Source of the DNA: Zygnema cylindricum | Taxonomy: Eukaryota > Streptophyta > Zygnematophyceae > Zygnematales > Zygnemataceae | Direction: 5' to 3' | NCBI GenBank assembly: GCA_037447655.1 | Contig: JBBHKE010001378.1 | Coordinates: 599,148-663,147 of the forward strand | DNA: 64,000 nucleotides | Shown: piece after piece, positions 8,873-20,552 of the stretch | How positions within the stretch are numbered: the stretch's first letter is position 1 | Layout: every line of letters begins with the position of its first letter | Program-made: the position numbers and the translations under genes | The notes under the pieces: generated by a model | The model's input: the letters and a program-made list of their open reading frames with translations, nothing else | The model's database searches: none | What the model was told of the DNA's origin: nothing

Positions 8873-10446
8873 GGGCGTGTTCCCATGTGTTTAAGTAAGG
8901 GTTTTTTCCTGTCGTTTTCATAGAAAATGGGACTTGCAACGAGAAAATGTTACGCAAAACGAAAAATGGGCAAAAACATAAGTACATTTTGCGTCATCTT
9001 CAAACTTGGAAGGTACGGTAATTTAGCATTATTATCATCGCGACCCACTTCCAGCTCATCTTCACACTTGCAATGGAATCAAATCACGACTTGGTTTTTA
9101 TCAAAATACTACCCTTTTGACGAATAGAAAACCAGGATTGCACGCGTCAAACGTTTTCAAAAAGTTTGAACGACGCAGAGTACACTCTATTTTTTCCCTT
9201 GCTCGTCACGTGCATGTACATACGAAAATGACGAGCATGTACAGAAAAAAAACGTTGGGGTCTTGGACCTCCACTTTCATTCATGGGTCCTTTGCAAAAT
9301 TTTACGTCGTCCTCGTTTCTCCCCCTCTTTCTCACTCGACCACTCCTCTTTCTCTCTTATTTACACGAGATGCAGCAATAATAGTTTCAAATGAAAGATG
9401 TTTTTTTTTATATATATATATATATTTTTGGTCTAAGTTTGATGGCATATCGAATGATAAAGGATAAGAAAACGAAATCGGGAAGCCATGGCGGAAAATC
9501 TACGTACTGATGACGTCACATGGTAGCATGACTTTGCTATGTCACAAAACCCTAAACATCTACAACGTCACAAAAATCTCGACGTCTACAGCCGTCGCCG
9601 TTTTTTGTAGACGTCACCAATGTTAGGAAGTTTAGTACACCGCGAATCGTAATTAGAGTAAATTACTCTAATTCGGTCGCTCGAAATTTCGACTCTATGA
9701 CATCAAATAGAGTAAATGATTCTAATTTTTTCATTATTCTAATTTAGGTAAGTTTAATTAGCGTAATAGAATTGTAATATAGGTTCATTTTAAATAGTGT
9801 GGAGTACGGACGACGTTCGACCGTGCAAAACTATACTTTTTTTAAGTAAAAAAGTACAAATAATGATTTAATACAATCACGCTCGCACGTGAAATCGGAC
9901 TAAGCGAAAAAATCAATCATATCGAAAAAAAGCCGTTCGCATAACTCTCGTCCGTCGACAGCATCGTCGTCAGTGTGAACATTAACTGACATTCAGCGCG
10001 ACAAATAATACTAGCGTCATAATGACGTCAAAACGATACGGACTGACAAATTTTGTACAACCACGTAATTTAGTGTTTATAATTTCAGCGCGGATATTTA
10101 TTGCCGACATAACCCAATATAGAGTACTTAAATAAATTAGAGTAAACTTCGACTGTGAAAAAGTTATATCACATAAATTAGAGTTCATTACTCTAATTGT
10201 TTTTTTTTGTTTTTTTACTCTAATTTTTTCATTACTCTAATTACGATTCGCGGTGTAGTTTCGTAGTTGTCTACATTTCGTTTCGTAGACGTCGCACATT
10301 TTGTAGACGTCTACAACTGTCACATATTTGAAGTAATGAAGGCGCAAGCAATGATAAACATAGGCACACTTTGAAAAGTACACCGTAAAATTTGCGCTAA
10401 AATCCAAAGTAACGTTTCTAAGTTTCGGTTTCATGGGAACACGCCC
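8873..10446. mobile_element. PIF/Harbinger-like element H2 with nested T element
   Basis: Starts GGGCGTGTTCCCATGTG and ends CATGGGAACACGCCC followed by TTA (10447-10449): perfect terminal inverted repeats of 15 bases. A T element (9638-10255) sits inside it. The right third carries the subterminal CGTCTACAA motif array. The pair H1-H2 is flanked on the outside by CTA (7820-7822) and TTA. Confidence 0.75.
9638..10255. mobile_element. T-family element T1 (618 bp), nested in H2
   Basis: Both ends read CACCGCGAATCGTAATTAGA inward and TA flanks both sides (9636-9637, 10256-10257), which suggests Tc1/mariner-type targeting. ACTCTAATT recurs near both ends. AGTTT(A/C)GT is also repeated on each side, a possible 8-bp duplication, but other T copies fit only TA. 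Confidence 0.75.
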
Positions 10447-10449
10447 TTA

Positions 10450-11002
10450 CAGCATCATATTGTATATATTTTCGTGTTCGTATGTTTCAAAATCGCGATT
10501 GCTCACCGTGATAAAAAATCGGTTATTTTACTATGATTTAAAACGATCGTATCCTAACATATCTCCTAACAATTGTATTTAATTCTCAATTCGATTCGAA
10601 ATGCTTAAATACAATCGTCAGTTACGACAAACGGACCAAAATGTAAAACAAAAAGGACGATCAGTCGATCACCATGCAAATATTTAAATTCTATAACTTG
10701 GACAGAAACAAAAAATCGGATGGCGACAAATCGTCGGGGAATAAAAATCAAATCAGGATCAAATCGCGAATGTTCGTAAATATAGTAAAATCCATCGGAC
10801 AAAAAACATCTTGGACTTTTAACAACAAATTTTCATATCGCTTGTCCTGCCTAACGAATCTAAACGTACGTATCAGGATCGATATCCGTACTTTAATTTG
10901 TCCTTCCGCTGTACTGAAATGCTTCAACCAGCCGGAGAATGATGACGCTAAACGGAACAGGTTGAGCAGATAAAAACCGGACGCTTCCCCCTTTTTCGCA
11001 AC
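10450..11002. other. Interval without recognised feature
   Basis: AT-rich sequence with scattered ATCG and GTAC words. The open frame at 10674-10973 (Lys/Asn/Arg-rich) has no recognisable domain. I see no transposon ends here. Confidence 0.5.
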
Positions 11003-11004
11003 TA

Positions 11005-11220
11005 CACCTCCAAACGCTATTAGCGTAGAAGTTTCTTTAGCGTCTACGAATAATTACAGTGGTGTACGCTAATTAAGAATTTGAAAATTTTGAAAGAAAT
11101 CGTCTACTCTAATTAGAAATTAGGGTTTTTTTTAAATAGAATTGATAATTCTATTTGAGAATAATAAAAAAAAGAGCGGGACGGAATTAGCGTACACTAC
11201 GCTAATAGCGATTGGCGGTG
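11005..11220. mobile_element. T-family MITE, copy T-b
   Basis: Left end CACCTCCAAACGCTATTAGC, right end (inverted) CACCGCCAATCGCTATTAGC, TA on both sides (11003-11004, 11221-11222). 216 bp; the terminal 60-70 bases on each side are nearly those of the larger copy at 47208-47766. Confidence 0.78.
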
Positions 11221-11289
11221 TACTGTACAGTACAGTGCATTACTGTAAAGTATCTATAATTGATTCTGTGGTGGGAAAAACATTATTTA

Positions 11290-12165
11290 GGGGGTGTCCC
11301 CATGTTTTAAAGTATCTACTTTTCTCTGTCTTTTTGCCCTAAAATTCAGGGAACTTTGACAAAAACTTCAGCCAAACGAGAAAATCATTTTTACCAAAGT
11401 AGAGTGAACGACAATTCATACTTTGAATGTACTGCATGTTTGTCATCATGTGAACGCATTTTGGCATTTTCCCCTTTTCGACCCTCGGCAAGAGAATCCA
11501 GCCCATAAAAAAACTTCATCCAAAATCACCTCGAGGGGGTGTTTTTAGTTAAAGTACAGCCCAAACAGCAAATGAAAAACGATCCACGCACGCGCCACAC
11601 GAGTGGGGAAATTTTAGAACGAGGGAGAGTCCTCGCTATTTTACTCCGTGCCCATCACGCGTATGTACGGAAAAAAAATTGCTCCCCTCTCCCTCTCACA
11701 CCATCACTTTAATCTCACACTTTCTAGAATGAGACATGACAATATTGGTATAAAATGAAAGATATTTTAAAAATATATAAAAAAAAAGGTTTTTTTTTAA
11801 TGGCAATTCGAGTGAGAAAAGTAGAAAAAACGAAATCGGGAAACCGTGGCGGAAAGTTCTTGCATTAGTGACGTCGATGTTGTCACAAGTGAGCATGACG
11901 TCACAATGTCACCAAACCCTAAACATTTACAACTTCACAAAAATCTAGACGTCTACAAGTGTCGCTGTTTTTGTTGGCGTCACTAATCGTCAGAAGTTTC
12001 GTAGTCGTCTTCGGTCGTCACAAGTTGTACCTACGTCTAGAAAAGTCACATTTCAAAGTTCCGATTTCATTTTCGCACATTTGGACGCTCTTCAAAGTAG
12101 TACAAAGAATCTTCACTACAGTCCAAAATACTTTATCAAAGTACCGATTACATGGGGACACCCCT
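11290..12165. mobile_element. PIF/Harbinger-like element H3
   Basis: Left TTA then GGGGGTGTCCCCATG; right CATGGGGACACCCCT then TTA (12166-12168). Same architecture as H2, H4 and H5: a conserved AAACCCTAAACAT block, then five CGTCTACAA-like motifs near the right end. 876 bp, no transposase. Confidence 0.82.
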
Positions 12166-12946
12166 TTACTTTGGCACATGCATGAGAGGAATTTTACATA
12201 AATAAATGTTATTTAAGGTAGGTCTTCATGTACTTGTAGCTTACCGAACTTAGTTTGTTTTTAAGCGCAGATCCGGCATACCCGGATTTTAAGTGTCCCT
12301 GTGTGTAACAACGAAATTGTTACTTAAGGGTGTGACGATTGTATACGCGGACAATGCCCGTGACGGCTATCAACATCTACAATCTGTGATGACGCACGTT
12401 ATTTTTTGTAATTGCTTATGACGTCGCATGACTATCCGTGACACTGTAGACGTACTGCCTTCCGCCCTGTGCCGTATCACGGTTGAAGGAGATGCGCTTT
12501 GCCTTTGCGTCTCCTATCCGGTCGACGTGAAATGGCATCGGAATCTTGAGACCCATACGAAATAAAATTTGTACTGGACGCAAAAGGGCAACACAAAATA
12601 AATTGTGCTTTTCCACATCGTACTAAACGCAAAGGGACAAAACATAGTGAACCGTGTACCTTTCGTCGTCGATTGAATTAGTTTTAATTTTTTGATAATT
12701 TTCAACAAGTGCAAATATGTGTTCCTATTTGTTTAGTGAAAATACTTTGTTTTAAAAGTTAAAGCACATCGCCGGTGTATTTAAAAAAAAACTTTGAAGA
12801 TGACGTTTATTGTCGTGGTTGTGGGTCGAAAAACACAAGACGACAACTTGTAGTACATTCTAAGTTTAACGATGAGGCAAAATGTACTTCTCATTTTTCT
12901 ATTTTTTTGTACTCTTAAAACTTACGCGGTACGGCGCTAAGTTTTA

Positions 12947-13894
12947 GGGCACTTTCCCATGTGATAAAGCGAGAGTTTTTTTCTGTCGTTTTCCTCTAAA
13001 ACTTAGCCCTCAACAAGAAAATCCGCAGTTGTACCAAAAAATTGAAATTACCACAGTACAATTTACGTCACCTTTAAACTTTAAATGTATTGCAGTTTGT
13101 CGTCTAGCGTGTTTCGACCCAGTTTTGTGTCCTTCCAGCTCATCTTCAAACTTCTAATAAAACCAACTCGCGAGGTGATTTTAAATAAAGTTCCATGATG
13201 TGAGCGAATAGGCAGATGATGTCGCACGCGTCAGAGGTTTTTTACAACTTTTGTGCGCGGAGTACCAATAAAAAAATCCCACTGGACATTTCCAACCTGT
13301 GCGTGACTTTTTTCCGTGCTCTTTTTCCCGTAGAGGGGCCGTGGATGGGTCTCGGCCAACGGACGCCATTTCGCAAAAGACAAGGTCTTGAAAGCGCCTC
13401 TCTCTCTCTCTCTCTCCCTCTCCCCCTACCGCGTCTACCTCATAATTGTTCCATTGAAAAATGTCAACAATGGTATCAAATGAAAGATCTATAAAAACGA
13501 TTTATTTTTACTCTATTTGGGCGTATTTCGATGGCAAGTAGAGTGAGAACGGACAAAAAAACACAATCGGGAAACCATGGCGGAAAGTTTTAGAATTTGT
13601 GACGCCGACGCTGTTATAATTGAGCATGACGTCAAAAATGTCACAAACCCTAAACATCTACAATGTCACAAGTAACTAGACGCCTACAACCGTCGCTATT
13701 TTATAAATATCATCAATTGCCGCGAGTTTTGTAGTCGTCTACAATCGTCACAAATTACACCCACGTCTACATACGTCACTTTTGAAAGTAAGAAGTTAAT
13801 TGAGTTGCATCGGAATGCTTTGAAAGTAGTACGGGGAATCTTCGCTAAAAAACAAAGTTACAAGACTAAGTTTTAGTTACATGGGAAAGTGCCC
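12947..13894. mobile_element. PIF/Harbinger-like element H4, nested in H8
   Basis: Ends GGGCACTTTCCCATGTG / CATGGGAAAGTGCCC with perfect TTA duplications (12944-12946, 13895-13897). H7 shows the unoccupied site (GTTTTAGAGG in reverse), confirming the insertion. 948 bp. The subterminal motif array lies at about 13626-13779. Confidence 0.85.
13626..13779 (+). repeat. Subterminal 27-bp-periodic motif array in H4
   Basis: Copies of CGTCTACAANCGTCAC or close variants start at about 13655, 13681, 13736 and 13764, with half-copies near 13626 and 13709, so spacing is 26-29 bases or twice that. The equivalent region of H1, H2, H3 and H5 has the same motif and order. Candidate transposase-binding repeats. 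Confidence 0.7.
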
Positions 13895-13952
13895 TTAGAG
13901 GAAAACGACAAAAAAAAAACCTTTTATTTTGGCACATGGAGACATACCCTTA

Positions 13953-15680
13953 TATGTTATTTAGTTAGTTCATTTGTTACGCCCAGCGCAATTCGCTTAT
14001 GTGATGAGGTTTTTGGCAATGATGAATTAACATCGTATTGTCATTTTAAGTGCCTTATTTTGTGTCTGGTGATTCGAGCTATGGAACTATGCTATATAGA
14101 CATAAATATTTGACAAATGAGGGACTTTTTTTAGCGAACAAAAGAAGAAACAAATGAAATGTACAAGTCTTTAACCTCATGGTTGAGAAAAAGGAAAGGG
14201 GGATTTTACCTCCATGTTCTTGTTACTCTGGCGTTGAGGGTCACTCGGCTAGACTCATATTAACGATGTTTGTCAAAATATACTTTTTTTGTGACACAAT
14301 AAAAAGGGTCGGGGACTTGTAGCAAAGTGCTTGAGTGGGGCTCCCTTTATTATATTAGTCACTATTTCAATTCACCTTTGCACATATACATGTTTTATAC
14401 TCCTGTTTGCTTTCATAAACAAAGTCCAAGTATAACTAGTACGAGTTGGACACTTACTATGCCTTGAATAATGATTAAATTTGAATAAAAATTGCAATAA
14501 AGTTGATGAAGCTATTGCACTATTAGCGTCGACGCATCTAGCTTAATATCGTCCACCCACTTACATTAGTCCTTTGGAAGATGCGCTTAATTAGTTCCAT
14601 GAATCCCCGACTGTTGTTCGGTTTGTATTTCGGCTAAACTTGTATACATACAACGCAATACCATCTTGCCCATAACTATGTGATAATCGCCTCCAATTAT
14701 TAATTACATTCATAACAGTTCGGCATAAAGCTACTCTCATTTGCGAAGTTATAAGAAGTAAGCATAAAGTTTGAATGGTGGTGTGTACTTTGATGTAACA
14801 ACTATGTTATGGTTCTCAAATTGGTTTTGGAGCCCGTTTCAAATTTAAATCCAACAAGGTTTCCTCAAAAAAATTGGAAGAAAAGCTAGGGTGTATGAGA
14901 TGCGGAAATAAGATGAGGCTGAAGATGACAAAGATACGACAACTTGTACCAAAGTCTCACACCTACAATGAATGCAAATGTACAACATAAGGTGCAAGAG
15001 TGTTAAATCATGAGTCGGTAGAATAACAAGTTCACCAACAAAAGCCCATTATTTGTCCACGGGACTGGAAGAAAACATAGTTGAGATAGTTAAGGAAAGG
15101 TACTCAAAGGAGTCCTAAGGGCAAAAAGAAAGAACGATAACTATTTTAATGGCAGGAGTAACCAACCCCGACCTCAAGATTATTTTGACACCTAGGATAT
15201 TATAAATGTGTAGACTGTGTTTGCGGCAATTGGGTGGAGGAGATAAGAGAGGGAGAAAGCATAGAGGTTTTGCTTGACGTGTTCGATTAGTTAAAAAAGA
15301 TATGACATATGTTTAAAGGGAAACATATGAAAAGAAGGAAAACATGAGAAATGGAAGGTGAAAAAGAACGGGGGTGAGAGGAGCGAGAGACATGGGAAAA
15401 AACAACCAATGGCATGCTACTTTGTGTTTTTTTTTTTTGCACCCTTATTATTGTCCAACCTTTTAAGGGAAGCTAGATAGCTAACCCATTTTTGTTTTGC
15501 CCTCTTTCTTTCTCCTTTCCCGAGCCCAGTTTGTGGGTGTATGAAATTTGAGGCGGGTGAAAAGAGATTCAACTACCCAAGAGAGCCGTTTGGGGTGGTT
15601 TGATAGAGGGGAAGGGGAAGAAACGGAGGGGGGGTGCAGAGGGAAGGAGAGGGGGTGAAATTGCCATAGGAAGAAACTTT
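13953..15680. other. AT-rich interval, no recognised gene
   Basis: No ORF with a recognisable domain and no clear element ends. The last 200 bases are GA/G-rich (GAGGGGAAGGGG) and run into the first assembly gap. Confidence 0.5.
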
Positions 15681-15690
15681 NNNNNNNNNN
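15681..15690. other. Assembly gap (10 N)
   Basis: Ten Ns; the true distance is unknown. A right T-element end at 16295 has no visible left partner, which may lie in this gap. Confidence 0.99.
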
Positions 15691-16295
15691 CATAAGATTA
15701 ATACAGCGCAAACTCATCAGAATAATCTAAATTCATACGATTATACACAGAATTAACATTATTCACACCAACATTGACGCTATTCAGGTCATAACTTTGA
15801 AAGATGTAAGAGGGAGCACACTTATTACAATTAAGACACATGTTAGCATACTTAAATCTAATAAGACTACTCAAACGTGACATAATTAGAATACATAATA
15901 GACAGACGAACGGAACAACGGACATACGTCCAAGTTATTTGACAAAACAGCGCTGCGTAATCCTCCCATTTGTAAATGTTACGCATTAAAAAACTGAGAA
16001 TAAAGTCTACGCTTTGCGATGTGGCGTTGACACATAACTGCCGTAATTTAATCCAACGTGTACGGATACTTAAATTTCGCGACAGCGTACGATTTTCAAT
16101 ATTTCCTACGGATACATGTATTACTGTATGCAATCGTACGGCGAATATTCCTTTTTTTGTAACTCCCAAATTAGAATTAACGCCAAAATTAGGATACACC
16201 TTTTTAAAAAAAAAATCAAAATCCTAATTAGCATCAATGACGGTATATTTTCTTTAACACTATTTAAACTTTGACACTAATAACGATGCGCGGTG
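15691..16295. mobile_element. T-family fragment, right part only
   Basis: Ends CACTAATAACGATGCGCGGTG then TA (16296-16297), in the T-family right-end style. The interior is AT-rich with AATTAG motifs. The left end is missing, probably in the gap. Confidence 0.45.
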
Positions 16296-16434
16296 TACGA
16301 GCGTTCGTATAGTTTCAATTTTGACATTCAGTATCGATGGCAATGCCGGTAATCGGCGATAGTTGTTGTTCTTCGATCGTTGCAGGACGTCGATATCGCG
16401 ATATAAACTGTGCACATAACGTTTTCACGTAGGT

Positions 16435-16897
16435 CAGAGGTCGCAAAAGTCAAAATTTTAGAAAACCGAAACCGACCGTTTTTTTTTTTTAAGAATCCGA
16501 GTACCCGACGCCCTACCGGGTTATATCACGCGTCAAAATTCTTAACCGTTACCCGAAACGCGTTTACGAAAAAAAAGTTAACCGAATCTCCATTTCTCGC
16601 GACTACCCGTGCCTGCCCGTACCCGAATAAGTGCAAAATTAATGGTACATCACCCTTATACCTTCCACGAAACCAAGAGTACAAAGTACAATAATGTTGG
16701 ATAGTATTGACAATACAAAACCTTCAATTTTTTTCCTTTTTTGCTTACCCAACCGTAACCGATTTCTTTTTTTTTCGTGAATCACCCGCCCGAATCCGCT
16801 CGACTCCCCAAATTTGGCAATTAAATCTGTTCCGGATCCGACGCGGCGGTCGGTTAACGGTCGGTTACGGTTTCAATTAATCGTTTTGCGACCTCTG
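16435..16897. mobile_element. hAT-like MITE K1
   Basis: Ends CAGAGGTCGCAAAAG and (inverted) CAGAGGTCGCAAAACG; flanked by identical ACGTAGGT on both sides (16427-16434, 16898-16905). 463 bp. It contains the uninterrupted CACCCTTATACCTTCC site that is occupied by H5 in K2. Confidence 0.85.
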
Positions 16898-16905
16898 ACG
16901 TAGGT

Positions 16906-18341
16906 CAGAGGTCGCAAAAGTCAAAATTTTAGATTCCCGAAACCGACAATTTTTTTTTTCAAAATTTGAACACCCGATACCCGACCGGGTTATGTCACGC
17001 TCCTAAATTGTTACCCGATACGCGTTTACAAAAATAAAAGTTTAATCGGAACTTGATTTTCCGCGACTACCTGTACTCGCCCGTACCTGAATAAGTACAA
17101 AGTTTACATGTACTCGCCCGTACCTGAATAAGTAGAAAGTTTACATCTCCCTTAGGGTACGTCCCCATGTATTAAAGTATCGACTTTTCATTGTCGTTTT
17201 GCCCTCAAATTCAAGGAACTTTGAGAAAAACTTCAGCAGTACGAGAAACTCATTTTTACCAAAGTATAGTGAACTTCAATAATACACTTTAAATGTATTG
17301 CATGTTTGTCGTCATGTGAACGCATTTTGGCGTTTTACTCTTTTTTACCCCTGGGCAAGAGAATCAAGCCCATAAAAAAACTTCATCCAAAATCACCTCG
17401 AGGGGGTGTTTTTAGTTAAAGTTCCGCCCAAACAACGAATGAAAAACGGCCCACGCACGCGCCACAAGAGTGGAAATTTTTTTGACAAGGGAGAGTCCTC
17501 GCTATTTTTCTCCGTGCCCGTCACGCGCATGTACGAAAAAAAATTTGCAGGGGTCTCGAACCTCCATTTTCATTCACGGGTCCTTTGCATAATTTTTCGC
17601 CATCGTCGCCTCTCCCCTCTCCCTCTCACACTAACGCTTGTATCTCACACTTTATAGAATGAGACACAATAATATAAGTATAAAATGAAAAATCATTTAA
17701 AAATTTTTTTTTTTACAATTTTTAGGTTGTTTTTTAATTGCAAGTTGAGTGAGAAAAGTAAAAAAAACGAAATTGGGAAACCATGGCAGAAAGTTATTGA
17801 ATCAGTGACGTCAGCGTTGTCACAAGTGAGCATGCCGTCACAATGTCACCAAACCCTAGACATCTACAATTTCACAAAAAATATAGACGTCTACAACCGT
17901 CGTTGTTTTTGTTGGCGTCACTAATCGTTGGAAGTTTCGTAGTCGGCTTCAATCATCACAAGATATACCTACGTCTACAACCGTCACATATCAAAGTTCC
18001 GATTTCATTTTCGCACATAGGGACGCTCTTCAAAGTAGTACGGAGAATCTTTACTACAGTCCAAAATACTTTATTAAAGTACCGATTATATAGGGGCGTA
18101 CCCTTATACCTTCCACGATACCAAAAGTACAAAGTATTATAATGCTGGATAATATAGACAGTACATAACCTTCAGTTTTTCTCGTTTTTTGCTTACCCGA
18201 CCATACATGATTTTTTTTTTCTGAGTCACCCGCCGGAATCCGGCCGACCCCCACAATTTGGCACCCGAATTCGTTCCGGATCCGCCGCTGCCAGTTGGTT
18301 AGAGGTCGGGTAGGGATTCGGGTATCCGATTGCGACCTCTG
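16906..18341. mobile_element. hAT-like MITE K2, tandem to K1, hosting H5
   Basis: Same ends as K1, beginning directly after the shared ACGTAGGT and followed by ACGTTGGT (18342-18349). Without H5 it is about 490 bp and aligns with K1. Adjacent full copies sharing one duplication are uncommon. Confidence 0.85.
17155..18103. mobile_element. PIF/Harbinger-like element H5, nested in K2
   Basis: Ends GGGTACGTCCCCATG and GGGGCGTACCC; TTA duplication at 17152-17154 and 18104-18106. K1 preserves the empty site, so the boundaries are exact. 949 bp, same layout as H3 and H4. Confidence 0.9.
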
Positions 18342-18396
18342 ACGTTGGTACAAACTTGCCAAAAACGACGAAAGATGGGTTTAATCAACCAGCCAT

Positions 18397-18443
18397 GTCA
18401 CCTAACGGCGTAGGTACGCCTGTTCGTAGCATGGTTAGGTGAC
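18397..18443. repeat. Short hairpin followed by T-rich run
   Basis: Perfect 10-base inverted repeat GTCACCTAAC / GTTAGGTGAC with a 27-base loop, followed by CCCTTTTTTAACCCTTTTT. No gene is adjacent; meaning unknown. Confidence 0.5.
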
Positions 18444-18531
18444 GAAACCCTTTTTTAACCCTTTTTCCCGAGCATGTACTTTTGCTTGACATCATCCGTA
18501 CAGGACGCTTCGACAATGAGGCGACACCTTA

Positions 18532-18747
18532 GGGAACTTTCCCATGTAACCGAAATTTTATTGTTGTAATTTTGTTTCTAGCGAAGATTCTCTGTACTAC
18601 TTTCAGAGCATTCCGATATAAGCACAAATGACTTGTTACTTTAAAAAGTGACAAGCGTAGACATGTACGAAACATGTGACATATAAACGGTACACAAAAT
18701 GTTTCGAAACTTTCACTCGGCATAATGTCTGTAAGCCACATTGTCGA
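18532..18747. mobile_element. PIF/Harbinger-like fragment H6, cut by copia E
   Basis: TTA (18529-18531) then GGGAACTTTCCCATGTAAC, the reverse of the right-end region of H4 (TCTCTGTACTACTTTCA...GCATTCCGAT). It ends where the 3' LTR of element E begins. The rest of this copy is not in the window. Confidence 0.6.
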
Positions 18748-19476
18748 TGAAATTTTGTGGTCTCCATTAACCCACAAAATTAGCGACCTATGTAAAGCCT
18801 CTAGGATAATATTTGCCCCTTTCAATTTATCACTCAATAAGTGCAGCCCTGGCACACAAATATTTTTACCACCCTCACCCGTGTGAGGACAAGACTCCCC
18901 TGAGTGAAACGCAAAAAGAATCACTGAATTTGCTCCCCTGAGCACTAAGTTATGGCTGGCCAAAGCTGGCCTATAAATACAAAAGGTCATCTGGAGAGAG
19001 GAGCCTCAAACACGCTAAGTCCCTTAACTCTTACTCACAACTACCTACTACTCTACCCTAGGCCAATCAAAAGAGCATATAGTACAAGAAGGTACAGTGG
19101 CCGATTGTTCTTCTTGTACGGCCTTTGTAAAACATGGCCTTCTAGGTAACACTTGTCAACTTAGGAGCCATCGTTACTCCTCCCATCCTTTCCGGCGTCC
19201 AATGACGTGGCGCCACGTGGCACAGCGCGTCGCTATGTCCAAAAGCCGCCAAAGATTCATTCGGGTTTTGCGGGGGCGACAACGTCCGTCCGATAATGTA
19301 TTTTACACGGTTAGATTCGCGTCCGCGAGCGTTGTTTGATTATAGATGACGTTTCGTCAATTTTGGTATGTTTAAGTGAAAGTGACGTTTTTCGTAACAC
19401 TTTAATTAATTACCGAACCACATACGTGTATCGTTTCATTAACGCCTAAATGGTTAAGGCGTATGTCTACATAGTA
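18748..19476 (-). repeat. E 3' LTR, distal portion
   Basis: Aligns in reverse with the D LTR (41640-42513): same GCATTAACG...GATACACGT block, G-box region (19203-19222, CCACGTGG plus GACGTGG), TATAAATA at 18972-18979 and the CTCAGGGGAGCAAATT stem-loop. It ends ...AAAATTTCA, as do the other LTRs of this group. Confidence 0.82.
18972..18979 (-). promoter_or_regulatory. TATA box of the E LTR
   Basis: TATTTATA on the minus strand, followed about 45 bases downstream by the CTCAGGGGAGCA stem-loop. The same layout occurs in both D LTRs (39228-39235, 42138-42145), so it is the likely core promoter. Confidence 0.55.
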
Positions 19477-20423
19477 CACCGCGAATCGTAATTAGAGTAA
19501 TGGAAAAATTAGAGTAAAAAAACCAAAAAAAAAAAATTAGAGTAATGGACGCTAATTGATGTCATAGACCTTTTTCAACTATGAACTTTACTCTAATTTT
19601 TTTTAATTATTTCATATTGGGTTATGTCGGTGATAATTATGTGCGCGCTAATTGTCAACACTAACTTATGTAGACGTACACAATCTGTCAGTCCGTATAT
19701 TTTGGCGTCATTATGACGTTAGAAATATTTGTCGCGCTAAATGTCAGTTACGTCTGACCACCGTTGAAGGTTACATGTAAAATAAGCGCAGTTACATAAT
19801 CAACTATCAAACGTTGTGAACATATGAATTACGGTTGTAGTTCGAATGTTAACAACATTTCCGTTGCGTTGTTTGGATTTTCATATGATAAAAGTACTTT
19901 TGAACTCTAATAACGTCGCACTTTGGTGGTTAATATTAGAGTTATTTTACGTTAATAAGGTATCTTTACTCTAATAAAGTCGCGATCTGTTGCCTAAGTT
20001 ACGGAAGGCACACGTATTATAGTAAATATTGAACCTAATTTTGTCGCAATTTACAATTATCTTGATGAATCGACGTAACGCGACATATTATTGGATGACC
20101 ACAATTACACGTGGCTGATTTATTAACCGCAAAAACGTCACGGCTGCAAAACAACGATAATACGAAATAGTATGTCCTTTTGGTCTCTCTCAAATTAAAA
20201 TTTCGTACATTCCATACACTGCATCGTTTTCATAGCGCATTCGTATAATTTTTCTGTGGCAACTTTTACAGATTCCCGCTTCGTTTTTGAGATTTTACAA
20301 AAGGTGAGATTCAAAATTTATAACCAAATATAAAATCTAAATTTTCAACCCACCCTCCTTTCATAATGGATTGCCTTGTTTTTTTGACCTCTCACTTTTT
20401 CTAATTTTCCCATATATATTGCA

Positions 20424-20552
20424 CTCGTGGAAGAAGCTTCGAGCGGAGATGACAACACCACGGGCGAAGATGTGGGGACTCTGTCTCCAGCTATCAACCC
20501 GCAGGTGTTCAACCGGAAAAAACAACATGATACAACCAAAAGTGACGAATAA
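20424..20552 (+). other. Coding-like fragment, unrecognised
   Basis: 42 open codons with a hydrophilic, acidic composition (EEASSGDDNTTGEDVG ... RKKQHDTTKSDE, then TAA), unlike the surrounding AT-rich DNA. No start codon in frame, so at best the last exon of something. The tail is duplicated in frame 84 bases downstream. Could be chance. Confidence 0.3.

Larger units (their letters stand above)
12216..13949 (-). mobile_element. PIF/Harbinger-like element H8 (inverted relative of H7) hosting H4
   Basis: Starts AAGGTAGGTCTTCATGTAC and ends CATGGAGACATACCC followed by TTA; TTA also precedes it (12213-12215). Outside the nested H4 it aligns in reverse with H7 (42702-43459) along its full length. 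The short frame in minus 12416-12616 (MPFHVD...GDAKAK) has a counterpart in H7. Confidence 0.78.

Noticed and set aside
9629-10264. T1 as a hAT-type element with 8-bp duplication AGTTT(A/C)GT
   Set aside because: Other T copies (6043, 11005, 19477, 43735, 47208) have only TA in common at the two sides. The longer match at T1 is probably a local quirk.
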